DNA of 64,000 nucleotides from Lonsdalea britannica (GTDB lineage Bacteria; Pseudomonadota; Gammaproteobacteria; Enterobacterales; Enterobacteriaceae): NCBI RefSeq assembly GCF_002111595.1, contig NZ_LUTN01000009.1, positions 62,001 to 126,000 of the forward strand, read 5' to 3'. Shown piece by piece: positions 47,380 to 59,444 of this stretch (position 1 is its first letter; each line of letters starts with the position of its first letter). The notes under the pieces were generated by a model. It saw only the letters and a program-made list of their open reading frames with translations, ran no database searches and was not told where the DNA came from. The position numbers and the translations under genes were made by a program.

Positions 47380-49077
47380 ATGGAATTAGAATACGAAAGC
47401 AAACGCCCCCTCTACATACCTTATGCTGGCCCTATCCTTCTCGAATTTCCGTTACTGAACAAAGGCAGCGCCTTCACCGAAGAAGAGCGATCGCACTTCA
47501 ACCTGACCGGTCTGCTGCCGGAAGCGGTTGAAACCATAGAGGAACAGGCCGAACGCGCCTGGCGCCAATATGAAGGTTTCAAGAACGATATCGAAAAACA
47601 CGTGTATCTGCGCAATATTCAGGATACCAACGAAACCCTGTTCTACCGACTGCTGCAAGGGCATCTGAGCGAAATGATGCCCATCATCTATACCCCGACC
47701 GTCGGCGAAGCTTGCGAACACTTCTCCGATATCTATCGTCGCGCGCGCGGCCTGTTCATCTCCTACCCGAACCGTGAACACATCGACGATATGCTCCAGA
47801 ACGCCACCAAACAAAACGTCAAAGTCATCGTGGTGACCGACGGCGAGCGTATTCTGGGCCTCGGCGATCAGGGCATCGGCGGTATGGGCATTCCTATCGG
47901 CAAGCTGTCGCTGTACACCGCCTGCGGCGGCATCAGCCCGGCTTACACCCTGCCGGTGGTATTGGACGCCGGAACCAACAACCAGCAGCTGCTGAACGAC
48001 CCGCTGTACATGGGCTGGCGTCACCCGCGCATTTCCGGCGACGAATACTACGCCTTTGTGGACGAATTCATTCAGGCGGTAAAACGCCGCTGGCCGAACG
48101 TTCTGCTGCAATTCGAAGACTTCGCGCAGGGCAATGCCATGCCGCTGCTGAACCGCTATCGCGACGAAATCTGTAGCTTTAACGACGACATTCAGGGCAC
48201 CGCCGCCGTGGCGCTGGGCAGCCTGATTGCCGCCAGCCGCGCCGCCGGCAGCCAGCTGCGTGACCAGACCGTCGCCTTCCTCGGGGCCGGTTCCGCCGGG
48301 TGTGGTATCGCCGAACAGATCATCGCCCAGATGGTGGCCGAAGGACTGACCGATGAAGAAGCCCGCTCTCGCGTCTTCATGGTCGACCGTTTCGGTCTGC
48401 TGACCGACAAACTGCCGAACCTGCTTAACTTCCAAAGCCCGCTGGTACAGAAGAGCGAGAGAATCGCGCATTGGGACGTCAGCAGCGATGCCATTTCTCT
48501 GCTGGAAGTGATGCAGAACGCCAAGCCGACCGTGCTCATCGGCGTCTCCGGCCAGCCGGGTCTGTTTACGGAAGAGATCATCCGTGAAATGAACAGCAAC
48601 TGCGCCCGTCCTATCATCATGCCGCTGTCTAACCCGACGTCACGCGTGGAAGCGCGTCCGGAAGATATCTTTAACTGGACCGACGGCACCGCGCTGGTTG
48701 CGACCGGTAGCCCGTTCGCGCCGGTGACGCATAAAGGCGAGATTTACCCGATTGCCCAGTGCAACAACTCCTATATCTTCCCAGGGATCGGTCTGGGCGT
48801 ACTGGCCTGCGGCGCGCGTCGCATCACCGACGGTATGCTGATGGCGGCCAGTCGCGCGCTGGCCGACTGTTCGCCGCTGGCGAACGACGGTAAAGGCGGC
48901 CTGCTGCCAGAGATCGAGAAAATTCAGGAAGTGTCGCACCACATTGCGCTGGAAGTCGCCAAAATGGCGCAAGAAGATGGCGTCGCGGAAGTCACCTCTG
49001 AAGAAGCGCTGATCAAGGCGATCGAGCACAACTTCTGGCAGCCGCAGTACCGTACCTACAAACGTACCTCGTTCTGA
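47380..49077 (+). CDS. maeA: MaeA, NAD-dependent malic enzyme
   Basis: 565 residues (E. coli 565). Malate-binding [12 protein letters not shown], the metal site region [13 protein letters not shown] and the NAD fold [15 protein letters not shown] are all present. It decarboxylates malate to pyruvate, making NADH. It stands as a single gene with its own terminator. Confidence 0.97.
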   Translation: MELEYESKRPLYIPYAGPILLEFPLLNKGSAFTEEERSHFNLTGLLPEAVETIEEQAERAWRQYEGFKNDIEKHVYLRNIQDTNETLFYRLLQGHLSEMMPIIYTPTVGEACEHFSDIYRRARGLFISYPNREHIDDMLQNATKQNVKVIVVTDGERILGLGDQGIGGMGIPIGKLSLYTACGGISPAYTLPVVLDAGTNNQQLLNDPLYMGWRHPRISGDEYYAFVDEFIQAVKRRWPNVLLQFEDFAQGNAMPLLNRYRDEICSFNDDIQGTAAVALGSLIAASRAAGSQLRDQTVAFLGAGSAGCGIAEQIIAQMVAEGLTDEEARSRVFMVDRFGLLTDKLPNLLNFQSPLVQKSERIAHWDVSSDAISLLEVMQNAKPTVLIGVSGQPGLFTEEIIREMNSNCARPIIMPLSNPTSRVEARPEDIFNWTDGTALVATGSPFAPVTHKGEIYPIAQCNNSYIFPGIGLGVLACGARRITDGMLMAASRALADCSPLANDGKGGLLPEIEKIQEVSHHIALEVAKMAQEDGVAEVTSEEALIKAIEHNFWQPQYRTYKRTSF

Positions 49078-49122
49078 TGTCGTCCGTCCGCGTCGCCTTC
49101 GCCGCGCGGACTTTATGTATGA

Positions 49123-49156
49123 AAAACGCCGCGTCCTGTTCGACGCGGCGTTTTTG
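49123..49156. terminator. Terminator between maeA and gsiD
   Basis: AACGCCGCGTC pairs with GACGCGGCGTT across a CTGTTC loop, followed by TTTTGTTTT; A-rich sequence on the other side allows use by the convergent gsi operon as well. Confidence 0.85.
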
Positions 49157-49198
49157 TTTTCCTACGAGCCAGTCTGAGGCAGACCGGTGAAAAGACGA

Positions 49199-50116
49199 CT
49201 AGGACTTGAGCTTGTGATCCAGCGCATCGCGCAGTCCATCGCCCAACAGGTTGAAAGCCAGCACCGTCAGAAAGATCGCCAGGCTGGGGAAAATCGCCAC
49301 GTGCGGCGCCAATACCATATCCGAACGCGCCTCGTTGAGCATCGCGCCCCACTCCGGCATCGGCGGCTGCGCGCCCAGCCCCAGAAACGACAGGCTTGCG
49401 GCGGTGATAATCGACATCCCGATGCGCATGGTGAAATACACCACGATGGATGACACGGTGCCAGGCAGAATATGGCGCAGCACGATGGTCCAGTCGGATG
49501 CCCCAATGCTGCGCGCCGATTCAATAAATGTCTGATGTTTCAATACCAGCGTGTTACTGCGGACCAGACGGGCAAAGGCCGGAATGCTGAAAATCGCTAC
49601 CGCCACCACCACGTTGGCCATGCCGCTGCCCATAATCGCCACGACGGCAATCGCCAGCAGGATCCCCGGAAACGCGAACAACACGTCGCAGATACGCATA
49701 ATGATGCGGTCCCACATCCCTTCGTAGTAGCCAGCCAAGAGCCCCAGCGCCGTGCCGATCGCCATACCAATCAAAACGGAACACACGCCGGAAACCAACG
49801 ATATCCGCGCGCCCAGCAGGATGCGGCTGAAAATATCCCGCCCCAACGAATCCACGCCCAGCCAGTGCAGCGCCGACGGCCCCTCATTCAGGCGGTCGTA
49901 GTCGAAGTAGTTTTCCGCGTCGAAAGGCGCCAGATACGGGGCAAATACCGCCACCAGCACCAGCAGCACGACAAACAGGCCCGCGACCAGCGCGACCCGC
50001 TGTTGGCAGAAGCGCCGCCAGAACTCCCGCAGCGGCGTCCGATTTGTCCGCGCCGTCGCCGTCGGCATCGCCGCCATCGCGGCATTACGTCGCCAGTTTT
50101 TCATCGTGTTCCTCAC
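49199..50116 (-). CDS. gsiD: GsiD, glutathione ABC transporter permease
   Basis: 305 residues of the DppC/OppC permease type, with [15 protein letters not shown] first span and the EAA loop region ([19 protein letters not shown]). Last gene of gsiABCD; it overlaps gsiC by 4 bp. It forms the inner-membrane channel with GsiC. Confidence 0.92.
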   Translation of the reverse strand: MRNTMKNWRRNAAMAAMPTATARTNRTPLREFWRRFCQQRVALVAGLFVVLLVLVAVFAPYLAPFDAENYFDYDRLNEGPSALHWLGVDSLGRDIFSRILLGARISLVSGVCSVLIGMAIGTALGLLAGYYEGMWDRIIMRICDVLFAFPGILLAIAVVAIMGSGMANVVVAVAIFSIPAFARLVRSNTLVLKHQTFIESARSIGASDWTIVLRHILPGTVSSIVVYFTMRIGMSIITAASLSFLGLGAQPPMPEWGAMLNEARSDMVLAPHVAIFPSLAIFLTVLAFNLLGDGLRDALDHKLKS

Positions 50117-51033
50117 TGATAACGAATAGACGGATTGATGGCCGCATACAACATATCCACCAACAGATTGATGAGAATAAACTCCAGCGAAAACAGCAGC
50201 ACCTCCGCCTGAATCACGGGGTAATCGCGCATTTCCACGGCGTCCACGAGCAAGCGGCCCAGCCCCGGCCAGTTGAACACTTTTTCCACCACAATAGAGC
50301 CGCCCAGCAAGAAGCCGAACTGCAACCCCATCATCGTCACCACCGGGATCAGCGCATTGCGCAGCCCGTGCTTAACGATGACCAGCGACTCCCTCACCCC
50401 TTTGGCGCGGGCGGTGCGCATATAGTCTTCCTGCATCACCTCGACGAAAGACGCGCGGCTAAAGCGGGCCATCACCGCCGCCACCGCCGCACCCAGCGTG
50501 ATGGACGGCAGAATATAGTGCCGCCAGCTGTCGGCCCCAACGGTCGGCAACCAGCCCAATTGCACCGAAAAAACCTGCATTAGCAGCATACCCAGCGCGA
50601 AGGCAGGAAAAGAGAGGCCCGACACCGCCAGCGTCATGCCGACCCGATCCGGCCAGCGGTTGCGCCACACGGCCGAAACGATCCCCATGCTCATGCCAAA
50701 CAGCGTGGCCCAGACCATGCTGCATACCGTCAGCCAAAACGTGGGCATGAAACGAGTGGCGATCTCTTCGGTCACCGGCCGTTTGGAGACCATTGAATGG
50801 CCAAAATCGCCCTGCAAGACATTCCCCATGAAATGCAAAAACTGCTGCGGTAGCGGCCGGTCTAGCCCCAGCTCCTGACGTACCATCTGCACCACTTCGG
50901 CATCCGCATCTTGTCCGGCCACCAGACGCGCGGGATCGCCCGGCAGCAGGTGAACAAACAGGAACACCAGCACCATGACGATGAATAAGGTTGGGATCAG
51001 TCCCAGTAAACGTTTGAGAAAATAATTCAGCAT
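50113..51033 (-). CDS. gsiC: GsiC, glutathione ABC transporter permease
   Basis: 306 residues of the DppB/OppB permease type, with [31 protein letters not shown] at the N-terminus and the EAA loop [24 protein letters not shown]. Pairs with GsiD. About 90 bp separate it from gsiB. Confidence 0.92.
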   Translation of the reverse strand: MLNYFLKRLLGLIPTLFIVMVLVFLFVHLLPGDPARLVAGQDADAEVVQMVRQELGLDRPLPQQFLHFMGNVLQGDFGHSMVSKRPVTEEIATRFMPTFWLTVCSMVWATLFGMSMGIVSAVWRNRWPDRVGMTLAVSGLSFPAFALGMLLMQVFSVQLGWLPTVGADSWRHYILPSITLGAAVAAVMARFSRASFVEVMQEDYMRTARAKGVRESLVIVKHGLRNALIPVVTMMGLQFGFLLGGSIVVEKVFNWPGLGRLLVDAVEMRDYPVIQAEVLLFSLEFILINLLVDMLYAAINPSIRYQ

Positions 51034-51120
51034 TGACGCCTTTCCACATACGGTATTTCGCCGACCGGCCCATACGCCGGACGGAAAAGCCGCCGGACGG
51101 AAGCCGGCGGCTCAGGTTGG

Positions 51121-52669
51121 TTACTCAGTCAGGTCGGCATTATCAAAGCTGAACGACGTGTCCGGCATCATGTAGAAGCCGGTCAGTTTCTTGCTATTGG
51201 CTGACACCAGTTTTTCCGTCACCAGGAACGCCCAGGGCGCATCCGCCCAAATTTTGTCCTGTGCATCGGCGTAGAGTTTTTGCTTCTCGGCGCGATCCGT
51301 CGTTTTCAACGCATTCGCCAGATCGGCGTCCACCGCCGGATTGCTGTAGAACGCCGTATTAAACTGCGCGGGAGGCCAGGCGGCGGTCGAGAACAGCGGC
51401 TTAGCGCCCAGTCGGCTTCACCAGTGGAAGCGGACCAGCCGGTATAGAACATTCTTACCCCGCTCTCCTTCACGCCTTTGCCTTCGACTTCAGCAGCGCG
51501 CTGTCCGGCGTCCATCGCCGTTACCTGCACCTTGATGCCTACCTGCGCCAGCTGCTGCTGGGTGAACTGCAACACTTTCTGCGCTGTGCTGTGGTTATGT
51601 GAAGACCATAACGTGGTGGTGAAACCGTTCGGATAACCGGCTTCTTTGAGCAACTCGCGCGCTTTGGCCGGATCGTACGGCCACGGCTTGTACTGCACCG
51701 CGTAGTCAATACCGGCGGGCAGCGGACCTTCGGACGGCACCGCGTAGCCCGAGAACGCGACCTTAATGAGCGCATCCTTGTTGATGGCGTAGTTGATCGC
51801 CTGACGGACCTTCGGGTTGTCGAACGGCTTCTGCGTCACATTGAAGCTGATGTAGCGATGCAGGATCGACGGCGACGCCACCAGCGAGATAGCCTTGTCG
51901 TTTTCCAGCAGCTTGGCCTGCTCGAATGGGATCGGATAAGCGAACTGCGCCTCGCCGGTCTTCAACAGCGCCGCGCGCGTATTGTTATCGACGATCGGAC
52001 GCCAGGTGATGCTGTCCAACTTAGGCAGGCCGGACTGCCAGTAACCGGCGAATTTTTCCACCTTCACAAAGTCGGTCTGATTCCAGGTCACAAAGCGATA
52101 AGGCCCTGTTCCGACCGGGTGGAAGCCGATCTCTTTGCCGTACTGTTTCAGCGCCGCCGGTGAGATGATGACCGCCGCCGGATGCGCCAGATTGTTGACG
52201 AACGCGGAGAACGGCGTTTTCAACGTAATTTTCACCGTCAGCGGATCGACCACCTCCGTGCTGGCGATAGACTTAAACAGGTTGTAACGCTTGAGGTGGT
52301 TGTTCGGGTTGCTGGCGCGATCGAAGTTGATTTTCACCGCTTCAGCGTTGAAATCGGTGCCGTCGTGGAATTTCACGCCCGGCCGTAATTTGATGGTATA
52401 CACGGTGCCGTCGGGGCTGGCCTGGTAGCTTTCCGCCAGCACGTTCGTCAGCTTCATGTCCTTATCAAAGCCGAACAGCCCTGATAGAACGATTTAGCCA
52501 CCGTCTGAGACAGCGTGTCGTTAGCGTCATAAGGATCGAGCGTCGTGAAGTTGGAGGCGACGGCGATCACCGCATCCTTCGCCGCCCATACCGGCGCTGC
52601 GGTCATCGAAGCCGCGATGCCCACGGCCAACAGCCAGTGAGGCGTCTTAACTGTTTTCATGTTGTGCAT
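51121..52669 (-). CDS. gsiB: GsiB, glutathione-binding periplasmic protein (two frameshifts)
   Basis: Signal peptide (cut near VWAAKD, residue 30), then the SBP family 5 fold. The frame breaks near 52488 (SFYQG | [12 protein letters not shown]) and near 51398 (ADWALS | [13 protein letters not shown]); one added base at each site gives a single 516-residue protein, E. coli size (512). The N-terminus (start at 52669, MHNMKTVK, or the third codon) and C-terminus (NADLTE) are both present, so the gene is probably intact in the organism. Confidence 0.92.
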
Positions 52670-52686
52670 TCTCCTTGTGTTCCCTA

Positions 52687-54603
52687 TCAGTAGGCGCCGG
52701 CGATGCGGTGGCGGGCGACGAAGTGTCGCTCTCCCACCTGCACCAGCGGAGCAGTCGCGGGCTCATCGCCCAATGCCCGGATCGGGCTGGGTATTTCGTC
52801 AACCGGTAGCGCCAGATCCTGATGACGCCGGGAAGGATCGGGACTGGGCACCGCCGCCATCAGCTTGCGTGTGTAGGGGTGCTGCGGGTTTTCGAATACG
52901 TCGCGTCGCGTGCCAATCTCGACAATCTGTCCCATGTACATCACCGCGACACGATGGCTGATGCGCTCTACCACCGCCATGTCGTGGGAAATAAACAAAA
53001 ATGCGGTGCCGAATTCACGCTGAATATCCAACATCAAATTGACGATTTGCGCCTGAATGGAGACGTCCAGCGCCGAGACGGACTCATCGGCGATTACCAC
53101 CTTGGGATTGAGCGCCAGCGCCCTTGCGATGCAGATACGCTGCCGCTGACCGCCGGAAAACTCATGCGGATAGCGCTGCGCGTGCTCTGGCAACAGGCCC
53201 ACACGCTCCAGCAGCGCGGCGGCGCGTTGTTCCGCCTCCGCCCGTCCAGCGACCTTGTGCACCAACAGCGGCTCCATAATGGAATACCCCACCGTCTGGC
53301 GCGGGTCCAGCGACGCATAAGGATCCTGGAATATAAACTGAATGTCCCGCCGCAGATGCTGCAGCGTGGCCCCTTTCAGTTGATTAATCCGTCGCCCATT
53401 AAAGGTGATCACACCATCCTGACTGTCGACCAGCCGCAGCAGTGAGCGACCGGTGGTTGATTTACCGCAGCCGGACTCGCCGACCAGCGCCAGCGTCTCG
53501 CCCGGGTAGAGGTCGAAGCTGACGTGCTCCACGGCATGCACCTGACGGGTGATCCGGTTCAAGATGCCTGAACGAAGCGGAAAACGCGTCACCAGATTTT
53601 CAACCTGCAAGACTGGTGATGCGCCAACGGGAATGGTGTTCTGTGGCACCGCGTCGACATCCTGCGGTTGACCCGGCAACACGAAAGGCAGAGGAAAAGG
53701 CTGCCCGCTCATGGCCCCCAGCCTCGGGACCGCGGCCAGCAGCGCCTGCGTATACGGCTCTTGCGGCGCGGAGAACAGTGCATCGACGGCGCCGGACTCC
53801 ACGCAGACGCCGCGGTGCATCACCAGCACCCGGTCCGCCATTTCAGCCACCACGCCCATATCGTGAGTGATGAAGATCACCCCCATCTCCATCTCGCGCT
53901 GCAGCGTACGAATCAACTGTAGAATTTGCGCCTGAATCGTCACGTCCAGCGCCGTCGTCGGTTCATCCGCGATCAGCAGCTTCGGACGACAAGAGAGCGC
54001 CATCGCGATCATCACACGCTGGCGCATACCGCCGGAGAGCTGATGCGGAAAACGCTTCATGACATTGGCGGCTTCGGGGATCCGCACCCGTTCCAGCATA
54101 TGCAGCGCCTCGCGTCGGGCGCTGGCGTGATCCAGCCCCTGATGCAGTCGCACCGATTCGGCGATCTGTTCGCCCACGGGAAAGACCGGATTCAGAGACG
54201 TCATCGGTTCCTGAAAGATCATCGCCATATCTGCGCCGCGAATATGGCGCATCTGGGAAGATGAAAGGTGACGGAGATCGACGACCTCACCACCGCGACG
54301 GCGGAAGAGCAATTCGCCGCTGGAAAACGCGCCGCCCGCCTGCTCAATGAGACGCATCAGCGCCAGTGAGGTGACCGACTTGCCGGAGCCGGATTCTCCG
54401 ACGATCGCCAGCGTTTCGCCGCGATCGACGGTGAAGGATAAGTCTTGAACCGCATCAATCCGGTTCTGATGCTGCATAAAATTGACGCCCAGTCCGCGAA
54501 CGTCGAGTACGCGGTGTGGGGGCAGCGTCCGTGCGCTGCCTGCCCCGGAGGTCGGTAATCGGTCTATCTGAGACGACAGGGTCATGTACGGTGAATCTCC
54601 CAT
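52687..54603 (-). CDS. gsiA: GsiA, glutathione ABC transporter ATPase (two NBDs)
   Basis: 638 residues with two ABC cassettes: Walker [10 protein letters not shown] and VGESGCGKS, signatures LSGGMRQRV and FSGGQRQRI. Two fused NBDs are characteristic of GsiA (E. coli 623). ATG 54603 and an in-frame ATG at 54585 are both possible starts. First gene of gsiABCD. The iaaA gene that precedes gsiA in E. coli is absent. Confidence 0.94.
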   Translation of the reverse strand: MGDSPYMTLSSQIDRLPTSGAGSARTLPPHRVLDVRGLGVNFMQHQNRIDAVQDLSFTVDRGETLAIVGESGSGKSVTSLALMRLIEQAGGAFSSGELLFRRRGGEVVDLRHLSSSQMRHIRGADMAMIFQEPMTSLNPVFPVGEQIAESVRLHQGLDHASARREALHMLERVRIPEAANVMKRFPHQLSGGMRQRVMIAMALSCRPKLLIADEPTTALDVTIQAQILQLIRTLQREMEMGVIFITHDMGVVAEMADRVLVMHRGVCVESGAVDALFSAPQEPYTQALLAAVPRLGAMSGQPFPLPFVLPGQPQDVDAVPQNTIPVGASPVLQVENLVTRFPLRSGILNRITRQVHAVEHVSFDLYPGETLALVGESGCGKSTTGRSLLRLVDSQDGVITFNGRRINQLKGATLQHLRRDIQFIFQDPYASLDPRQTVGYSIMEPLLVHKVAGRAEAEQRAAALLERVGLLPEHAQRYPHEFSGGQRQRICIARALALNPKVVIADESVSALDVSIQAQIVNLMLDIQREFGTAFLFISHDMAVVERISHRVAVMYMGQIVEIGTRRDVFENPQHPYTRKLMAAVPSPDPSRRHQDLALPVDEIPSPIRALGDEPATAPLVQVGERHFVARHRIAGAY

Positions 54604-54918
54604 AAAACTCGCTTCCCGCCGCTGTAGTTACGGGATCCTCATCGGGTTTCGACTATATTTAGCGCTGGCGTCAATGTAAAGAACAAATCCATCGGCGAGT
54701 TGATAAAAAGATCTTTTATAACAAAAAGTTACTACACATAATCTCGCGCTATAAGGTCAAAAAAACACCCTTGTTCACCTTTTCAACTTGCCAGGTGGCG
54801 CACGCTTGTCGCCCACGTTCGACGTTCTCCCCTTAGGCGTTCTCTGACATAATGATGGCATAGGAACCCTGTTTTCGCCTGCGAGCCAGCCTGCGGCGGA
54901 CCCCTTTGTGGAGCATTC
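54604..54918. other. gsiA-moeA divergent intergenic region
   Basis: 315 bp, strongly AT-rich at 54650-54770, holding the gsi and moeA promoters. A 161-codon frame on the minus strand spans it but enters moeA and has no family resemblance. No iaaA remnant is visible. Confidence 0.45.
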
Positions 54919-56148
54919 ATGAGCACATCCGGCCTTCTTTCTCTCGATCAGGCGTTGCAGCAAATGCTGGCGCAGATCGCACCGATTGCGGATACCGAAA
55001 CGGTATCGATTTATCAGGCCGCTGGCCGCATCACAGCGACGCCGCTGACCTCCCCCATTAATGTGCCCCCGTTTGATAACTCCGCGATGGACGGCTACGC
55101 CGTGCGCGGCGATGAAGACGTCAGCCACCCGCTGCCGCTGGCGGGCAAAGCATTCGCTGGCGCGCCGTTCGAGGGCACCTGGCCCGCGGGCAGCTGTATT
55201 CGCATTATGACCGGCGCGCCCCTCCCAGCCGAAGCGACGGCGGTGGTCATGCAGGAGCACACGACGGTCTCCGCAGCTGGCGTTCAGTTTTTACACCCGA
55301 TTGAGCCGGGGCAAAATATTCGCCGTGCCGGTGAAGATATTCGCGAGCAGGAGTCCGTTCTGAAAGCCGGGACGCGGCTCGGTACGGCCGAGCTACCGCT
55401 GTTGGCCTCGCTGGGGATCGCGGAGGTAAACGCCTATCGTCGTCTGCGCGTCGCCGTGTTTTCGACCGGTGACGAGCTACAGCCCGTGGGGCAGCCGCTG
55501 CAGCCGGGGCAGATCTACGACACCAACCGCTTTGCGGTCCGATTGATGCTGGAAGAGTTAGGCTATGAGGTGGTCGATCTCGGGATTATCCCTGACGACC
55601 CGGCGGCGCTGCGTCAGGCCTTTACCGAAGCCGATGCCTGCGCGGACGTCGTTATTAGCAGCGGCGGCGTCTCCGTCGGGGAAGCCGACTACACCAAGTC
55701 GATGCTGGATGAGCTAGGCGACATCCATTTCTGGAAGCTGGCGATTAAACCGGGCAAGCCGTTTGCCTTCGGCAAGCTCCCCCACGCCTGGTTCTGCGGT
55801 CTGCCGGGGAATCCGGTCTCCGCCGCCGTGACGTTTTATCAGCTGGTGCAGCCGCTGCTGGCGAAGTTGTCCGGCTATTCGCAGTGGCGATTGCCTGCCC
55901 GTATGCGGGTGAAAACCGCGACCCCACTGAAAAAAACGCCCGGACGTCTCGATTTCCAGCGCGGTATTTTCTCACGCAACGCGGACGGCGACATTGAGGT
56001 GCGCAGCACCGGTCATCAGGGGTCGCATGTGTTCAGCTCGTTTAGTCAGGGCAACTGCTTCATCGTGCTCGACGCCGAGCGCGGCTCTGTCGCCGCTGGC
56101 GAATGGGTGGAGATCGAACCGTTCAGCCGTCTGTTGGGAGACCTGTGA
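54919..56148 (+). CDS. moeA: MoeA, molybdopterin molybdenumtransferase
   Basis: 409 residues (E. coli 411). [32 protein letters not shown] and [12 protein letters not shown] are family blocks. It inserts molybdate into adenylated molybdopterin. Its stop overlaps the moeB start by one base (TGATG). Confidence 0.96.
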   Translation: MSTSGLLSLDQALQQMLAQIAPIADTETVSIYQAAGRITATPLTSPINVPPFDNSAMDGYAVRGDEDVSHPLPLAGKAFAGAPFEGTWPAGSCIRIMTGAPLPAEATAVVMQEHTTVSAAGVQFLHPIEPGQNIRRAGEDIREQESVLKAGTRLGTAELPLLASLGIAEVNAYRRLRVAVFSTGDELQPVGQPLQPGQIYDTNRFAVRLMLEELGYEVVDLGIIPDDPAALRQAFTEADACADVVISSGGVSVGEADYTKSMLDELGDIHFWKLAIKPGKPFAFGKLPHAWFCGLPGNPVSAAVTFYQLVQPLLAKLSGYSQWRLPARMRVKTATPLKKTPGRLDFQRGIFSRNADGDIEVRSTGHQGSHVFSSFSQGNCFIVLDAERGSVAAGEWVEIEPFSRLLGDL

Positions 56149-56921
56149 TGGCGACGCTGACGGATGCCGAAGCGCTGCGCTATAACCGGCAGATTGTCCT
56201 GCGAGACTTCGACTTCGACGGGCAGGAGACGCTAAAAGACGCACGCGTGCTGATCGTCGGTCTCGGCGGTTTGGGCTGCGCGGCGGCGCAGTATCTGGCC
56301 GCCGCGGGCGTGGGTCATCTCACGCTGCTGGACTTCGATACCGTCTCGCTGTCGAATCTGCAACGCCAGATCCTGCATCGCGACGACCGCCTCGGCTTGC
56401 CGAAAGTCGCGTCCGCCGCCGTCGAACTGCGCCGTGTTAACCCGCATATCACGGTAACGCCGGTGGAGGCCCTATTGGATGACCTCTCGCTACAGGAGCG
56501 TATCGCCGCACAGGATGTCGTCGTGGACTGCACCGACAATCTGGCCGCCCGCCACCAGCTGAATAAGCTCTGTTTCGGGCTGAAAAAACCGCTCGTCTCC
56601 GGCGCAGCCATTCGTATGGAAGGACAGCTCAGCGTATTTACCTACCAGCCGGACGCGCCCTGTTATCGTTGTCTCAGTCGGTTATTCGGCGACAACGCGC
56701 CGACCTGTGTGGAAAGCGGCGTGATGGCCCCGCTGGTCGGCATCATCGGTTCACTTCAGGCGATGGAAACCCTGAAGCTGCTGACCCATTTTGGCACCGT
56801 CCACGCCGGAAAGATGCTGATGGTGGATGCCATGACGATGCAGTTCCGCGAACTGGCCTTGCCCAAAGATCCGGCCTGCGAAGTCTGTGGCACGTCACCG
56901 TCATCCCCCACGGAACCGTAA
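56148..56921 (+). CDS. moeB: MoeB, molybdopterin-synthase adenylyltransferase
   Basis: 257 residues from ATG 56148 ([18 protein letters not shown]). The nucleotide-binding GLGGLGCAAAQYLA and the zinc cysteines CYRC and CEVC mark an E1-like enzyme. It adenylates the MoaD C-terminus. Co-transcribed with moeA. Confidence 0.95.
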   Translation: MATLTDAEALRYNRQIVLRDFDFDGQETLKDARVLIVGLGGLGCAAAQYLAAAGVGHLTLLDFDTVSLSNLQRQILHRDDRLGLPKVASAAVELRRVNPHITVTPVEALLDDLSLQERIAAQDVVVDCTDNLAARHQLNKLCFGLKKPLVSGAAIRMEGQLSVFTYQPDAPCYRCLSRLFGDNAPTCVESGVMAPLVGIIGSLQAMETLKLLTHFGTVHAGKMLMVDAMTMQFRELALPKDPACEVCGTSPSSPTEP

Positions 56922-57069
56922 AATTTCGCCGTCGGCCCCCACATAAGCCGCGCACATCTTCTATCCTTAGTCAGGTATCTATCCCACCGCCGCTGACCCA
57001 CATTGAAGCCGAGATTCAGCGACACCAGAGAGATTAAGGGAACTTGTCCCTTGCAGAGAGGATCTACCT

Positions 57070-57669
57070 ATGAGTAATGCATTTCTTGAGGCCATCAAGG
57101 CCCGCCGCTCCATTTATGCTCTCGGCCATACGCTGCCCTTGTCAGAAGATCAGGTCACGCACCTCATCATGGACGCCGTCAAACTCAGCCCATCCGCCTT
57201 TAACTCGCAGACCTCTCGAGTGGTGATTCTGTTTGGCGAGCAGCATCGCAAGGTGTGGGACATCACCCGACGGCAGCTGCAAAAGATCGTGCCTACCGAA
57301 TCCTTCGAACCGACCGAGAAAAAACTGGCCTCCTTTGCCGCCGGTGCCGGTACCGTCTTGTTTTTCGAAGACACAGAGGTGGTGAAGGAGTTGCAGAAGA
57401 AATTCGCCACTTATGCGGATAACTTCCCGGTCTGGTCGGAACACTCGACCGGCATCGCGCAATTTGCCGTATGGTCGGCGCTGGCGCAGGAACACATCGG
57501 CGCATCGCTGCAACATTATAACCCGCTGATTGATGACGATATCAAAGCGACCTGGTCCCTGCCGGAAAGCTGGAAACTGCGTGCCGAGATGCCGTTCGGC
57601 GCGATTGAACAACCTGCGGGCGACAAAACCTTCATCCCGGATGACCAACGTTTCCGTATCTTCAAATAA
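57070..57669 (+). CDS. Nitroreductase-family oxidoreductase
   Basis: 199 residues. FLEAIKARRSIYALG and LSPSAFNSQTSRVVIL are the FMN-binding signatures of the small (YdgI/HBN1-type) nitroreductases. It reduces quinones or nitro compounds with NAD(P)H; the true substrate is unknown. A flavodoxin-type gene follows after about 215 bp on the same strand. Confidence 0.87.
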   Translation: MSNAFLEAIKARRSIYALGHTLPLSEDQVTHLIMDAVKLSPSAFNSQTSRVVILFGEQHRKVWDITRRQLQKIVPTESFEPTEKKLASFAAGAGTVLFFEDTEVVKELQKKFATYADNFPVWSEHSTGIAQFAVWSALAQEHIGASLQHYNPLIDDDIKATWSLPESWKLRAEMPFGAIEQPAGDKTFIPDDQRFRIFK

Positions 57670-57885
57670 CGGATCTGCGCGTCGCGGGCGTTCAGGCCCG
57701 CGACCTTTTTCGACTCGACAATGTTCACTGTTCTCCCGCGAATCGCCGCACGCCGGGGGCAAACACCCATCGATTGTGTTGTCCCTGAGGGGGGACTAGT
57801 ATCAATAAGTTCATTTTGAACACCCTGCGTATACAAGACCTGTGCGCGTTCTGATTCCAAATCATTGAAACAGAGAGGCATACAC

Positions 57886-58440
57886 ATGAGTAAGATCGCT
57901 GTGGTTTATTTTTCCGGCTACGGTCACACCAAGCAGGTTGCGGAAGTGGTGGCGGAAAGCGCCGGAGCGACATTGATTCCCATCGACAACAACGGGGACA
58001 TTGAAGAAGCGGACTGGCAGACGCTGGCCAATGCCGACGGCATTATTTTCGGCTCCCCCACTTACATGGGTTCGGTCGCCTGGCAGTTCAAGAAATTTGC
58101 GGACGCGTCGTCCAAAGTCTGGGCTGAGCGCGGCTGGCAGGACAAAGTGTTTGGCGGCATCACCAATAGCGCCAGCCTGAACGGGGACAAGCAGGTCACC
58201 CTCATCTATCTGCAAACCCTGGCCGCGCAACATGGCGGTATCTGGGTCAGTCTGGGACTGCTGCCCGCCAATACCCAGGCATCGACGCGCAGAGACATCA
58301 ACAACCTCGGCGGCTCCGTCGGCGTGTTGGTCCAGTCCCCTGCGGATGCCGGGGCGGACGCCATCCCGACGGGCGATTTGGAAACCGCCAAGCTGTATGG
58401 CGCCCGGGTCGCGGACATCACCCGCCGTCTGCACGGCTAA
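57886..58440 (+). CDS. Flavodoxin-family NAD(P)H oxidoreductase (WrbA-like)
   Basis: 184 residues from ATG 57886 (MSKIAVVYFSGYGHT), with AGAGAGG upstream. The FMN phosphate loop is FSGYGHTKQVAE and the isoalloxazine loop is GSPTYMGSVAW. Similar to WrbA-type quinone reductases and to small flavodoxins. Probably reacts to the same stress as the preceding nitroreductase, though this is an inference from context. Confidence 0.85.
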   Translation: MSKIAVVYFSGYGHTKQVAEVVAESAGATLIPIDNNGDIEEADWQTLANADGIIFGSPTYMGSVAWQFKKFADASSKVWAERGWQDKVFGGITNSASLNGDKQVTLIYLQTLAAQHGGIWVSLGLLPANTQASTRRDINNLGGSVGVLVQSPADAGADAIPTGDLETAKLYGARVADITRRLHG

Positions 58441-58508
58441 CCGACGCCCGCCTTACCTCTATCAGGGGCTCCCGTTCGGCGGCAGTCCCTGTTTTTATGC
58501 GTTGTGCG

Positions 58509-59444
58509 TCACTTCGCGGCCGCGGGGGTGGGAGTTGACGTTGGCTCCGGCGCGAAAACCCGCACCGCGCTCCGGCGGATACGGAATCTGGCGGGCGTGG
58601 TGCCGATGATCTCACCATCGGCGTTGATATCGTGAGGACGCGACGTCTGCAACGTCAGCGCCGTGGTGGAAAAGGCGCGAACTTTGCGCCAGCGGCCGTG
58701 AGTCCCGCGACGCAGGAACGGGATCAGCGCAATCATCTCCCACCAGTGATCGATTTCAAGGCTGTACACGTCGAACAGCCCATCATCCGGTTTAGCACTC
58801 TGCTCCACCGTCATTCCGCCGCCGTAAAAACGCCCGTTCCCCACGGAAACCTGCACCGTTTTGACTCGTTCGCGCTGACCGTCGTGGTCAATTTCCACGG
58901 TGAACGGCCGACTCTGTTTCAACAGCCGGATAGCCGCCAGCGCATAGCCGACCGTTCCCCAGCGTTTTTTCGATTTGGCCGACAGACCGCGCGCCATCGC
59001 GGCCGAAAAGCCGATGCTGGAGACATTGAAGAAAGGGTGGCCGTTGACTTCGCCCAAATCGATAGCGCGCACGGCGCCGCGGGCGATGATCTCGATAGCC
59101 TGTTTGATATCACGGGGGATGCCCAGCGTTCTCGCCAGATCGTTCGCCGTGCCCAACGGCAGAATGCCGAGCGGTAAACCGGTTTCCATCAGCGCGTTCG
59201 CCGTCGAATTCAGGGTCCCGTCTCCGCCGCCGACAATCACCATATCCACATGACCGGCATGGGTGCGGATGACATCCCAGTAACGGCTGTGCTTGTCCAT
59301 TTTCGGGATGACGGGGTCGATGTGCTTATCACGCAGCCATTGCGCAATCGCGTCGATCGAAGTATCGCCATTGCGGGCCTTTTGATTGACTAACAATAGC
59401 GCCCGGAAGCGATAGGTATCCGACATCTCTTGGGTATTCGCCAT
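58509..59444 (-). CDS. YegS/DagK-family lipid kinase
   Basis: 311 residues from ATG 59444, after AGAGAGG. The diacylglycerol kinase catalytic motif GGGDGTLN is clear, followed by LPLGTANDLARTL. It phosphorylates a lipid such as diacylglycerol, phosphatidylglycerol or sphingosine-like substrates. It is probably YegS or a paralogue; I cannot decide from sequence alone. Confidence 0.86.
   Translation of the reverse strand: MANTQEMSDTYRFRALLLVNQKARNGDTSIDAIAQWLRDKHIDPVIPKMDKHSRYWDVIRTHAGHVDMVIVGGGDGTLNSTANALMETGLPLGILPLGTANDLARTLGIPRDIKQAIEIIARGAVRAIDLGEVNGHPFFNVSSIGFSAAMARGLSAKSKKRWGTVGYALAAIRLLKQSRPFTVEIDHDGQRERVKTVQVSVGNGRFYGGGMTVEQSAKPDDGLFDVYSLEIDHWWEMIALIPFLRRGTHGRWRKVRAFSTTALTLQTSRPHDINADGEIIGTTPARFRIRRSAVRVFAPEPTSTPTPAAAK

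Noticed and set aside
47452-48471. 339-codon minus-strand frame inside maeA
   Set aside because: maeA is full length and clear; the antisense frame has no motif.
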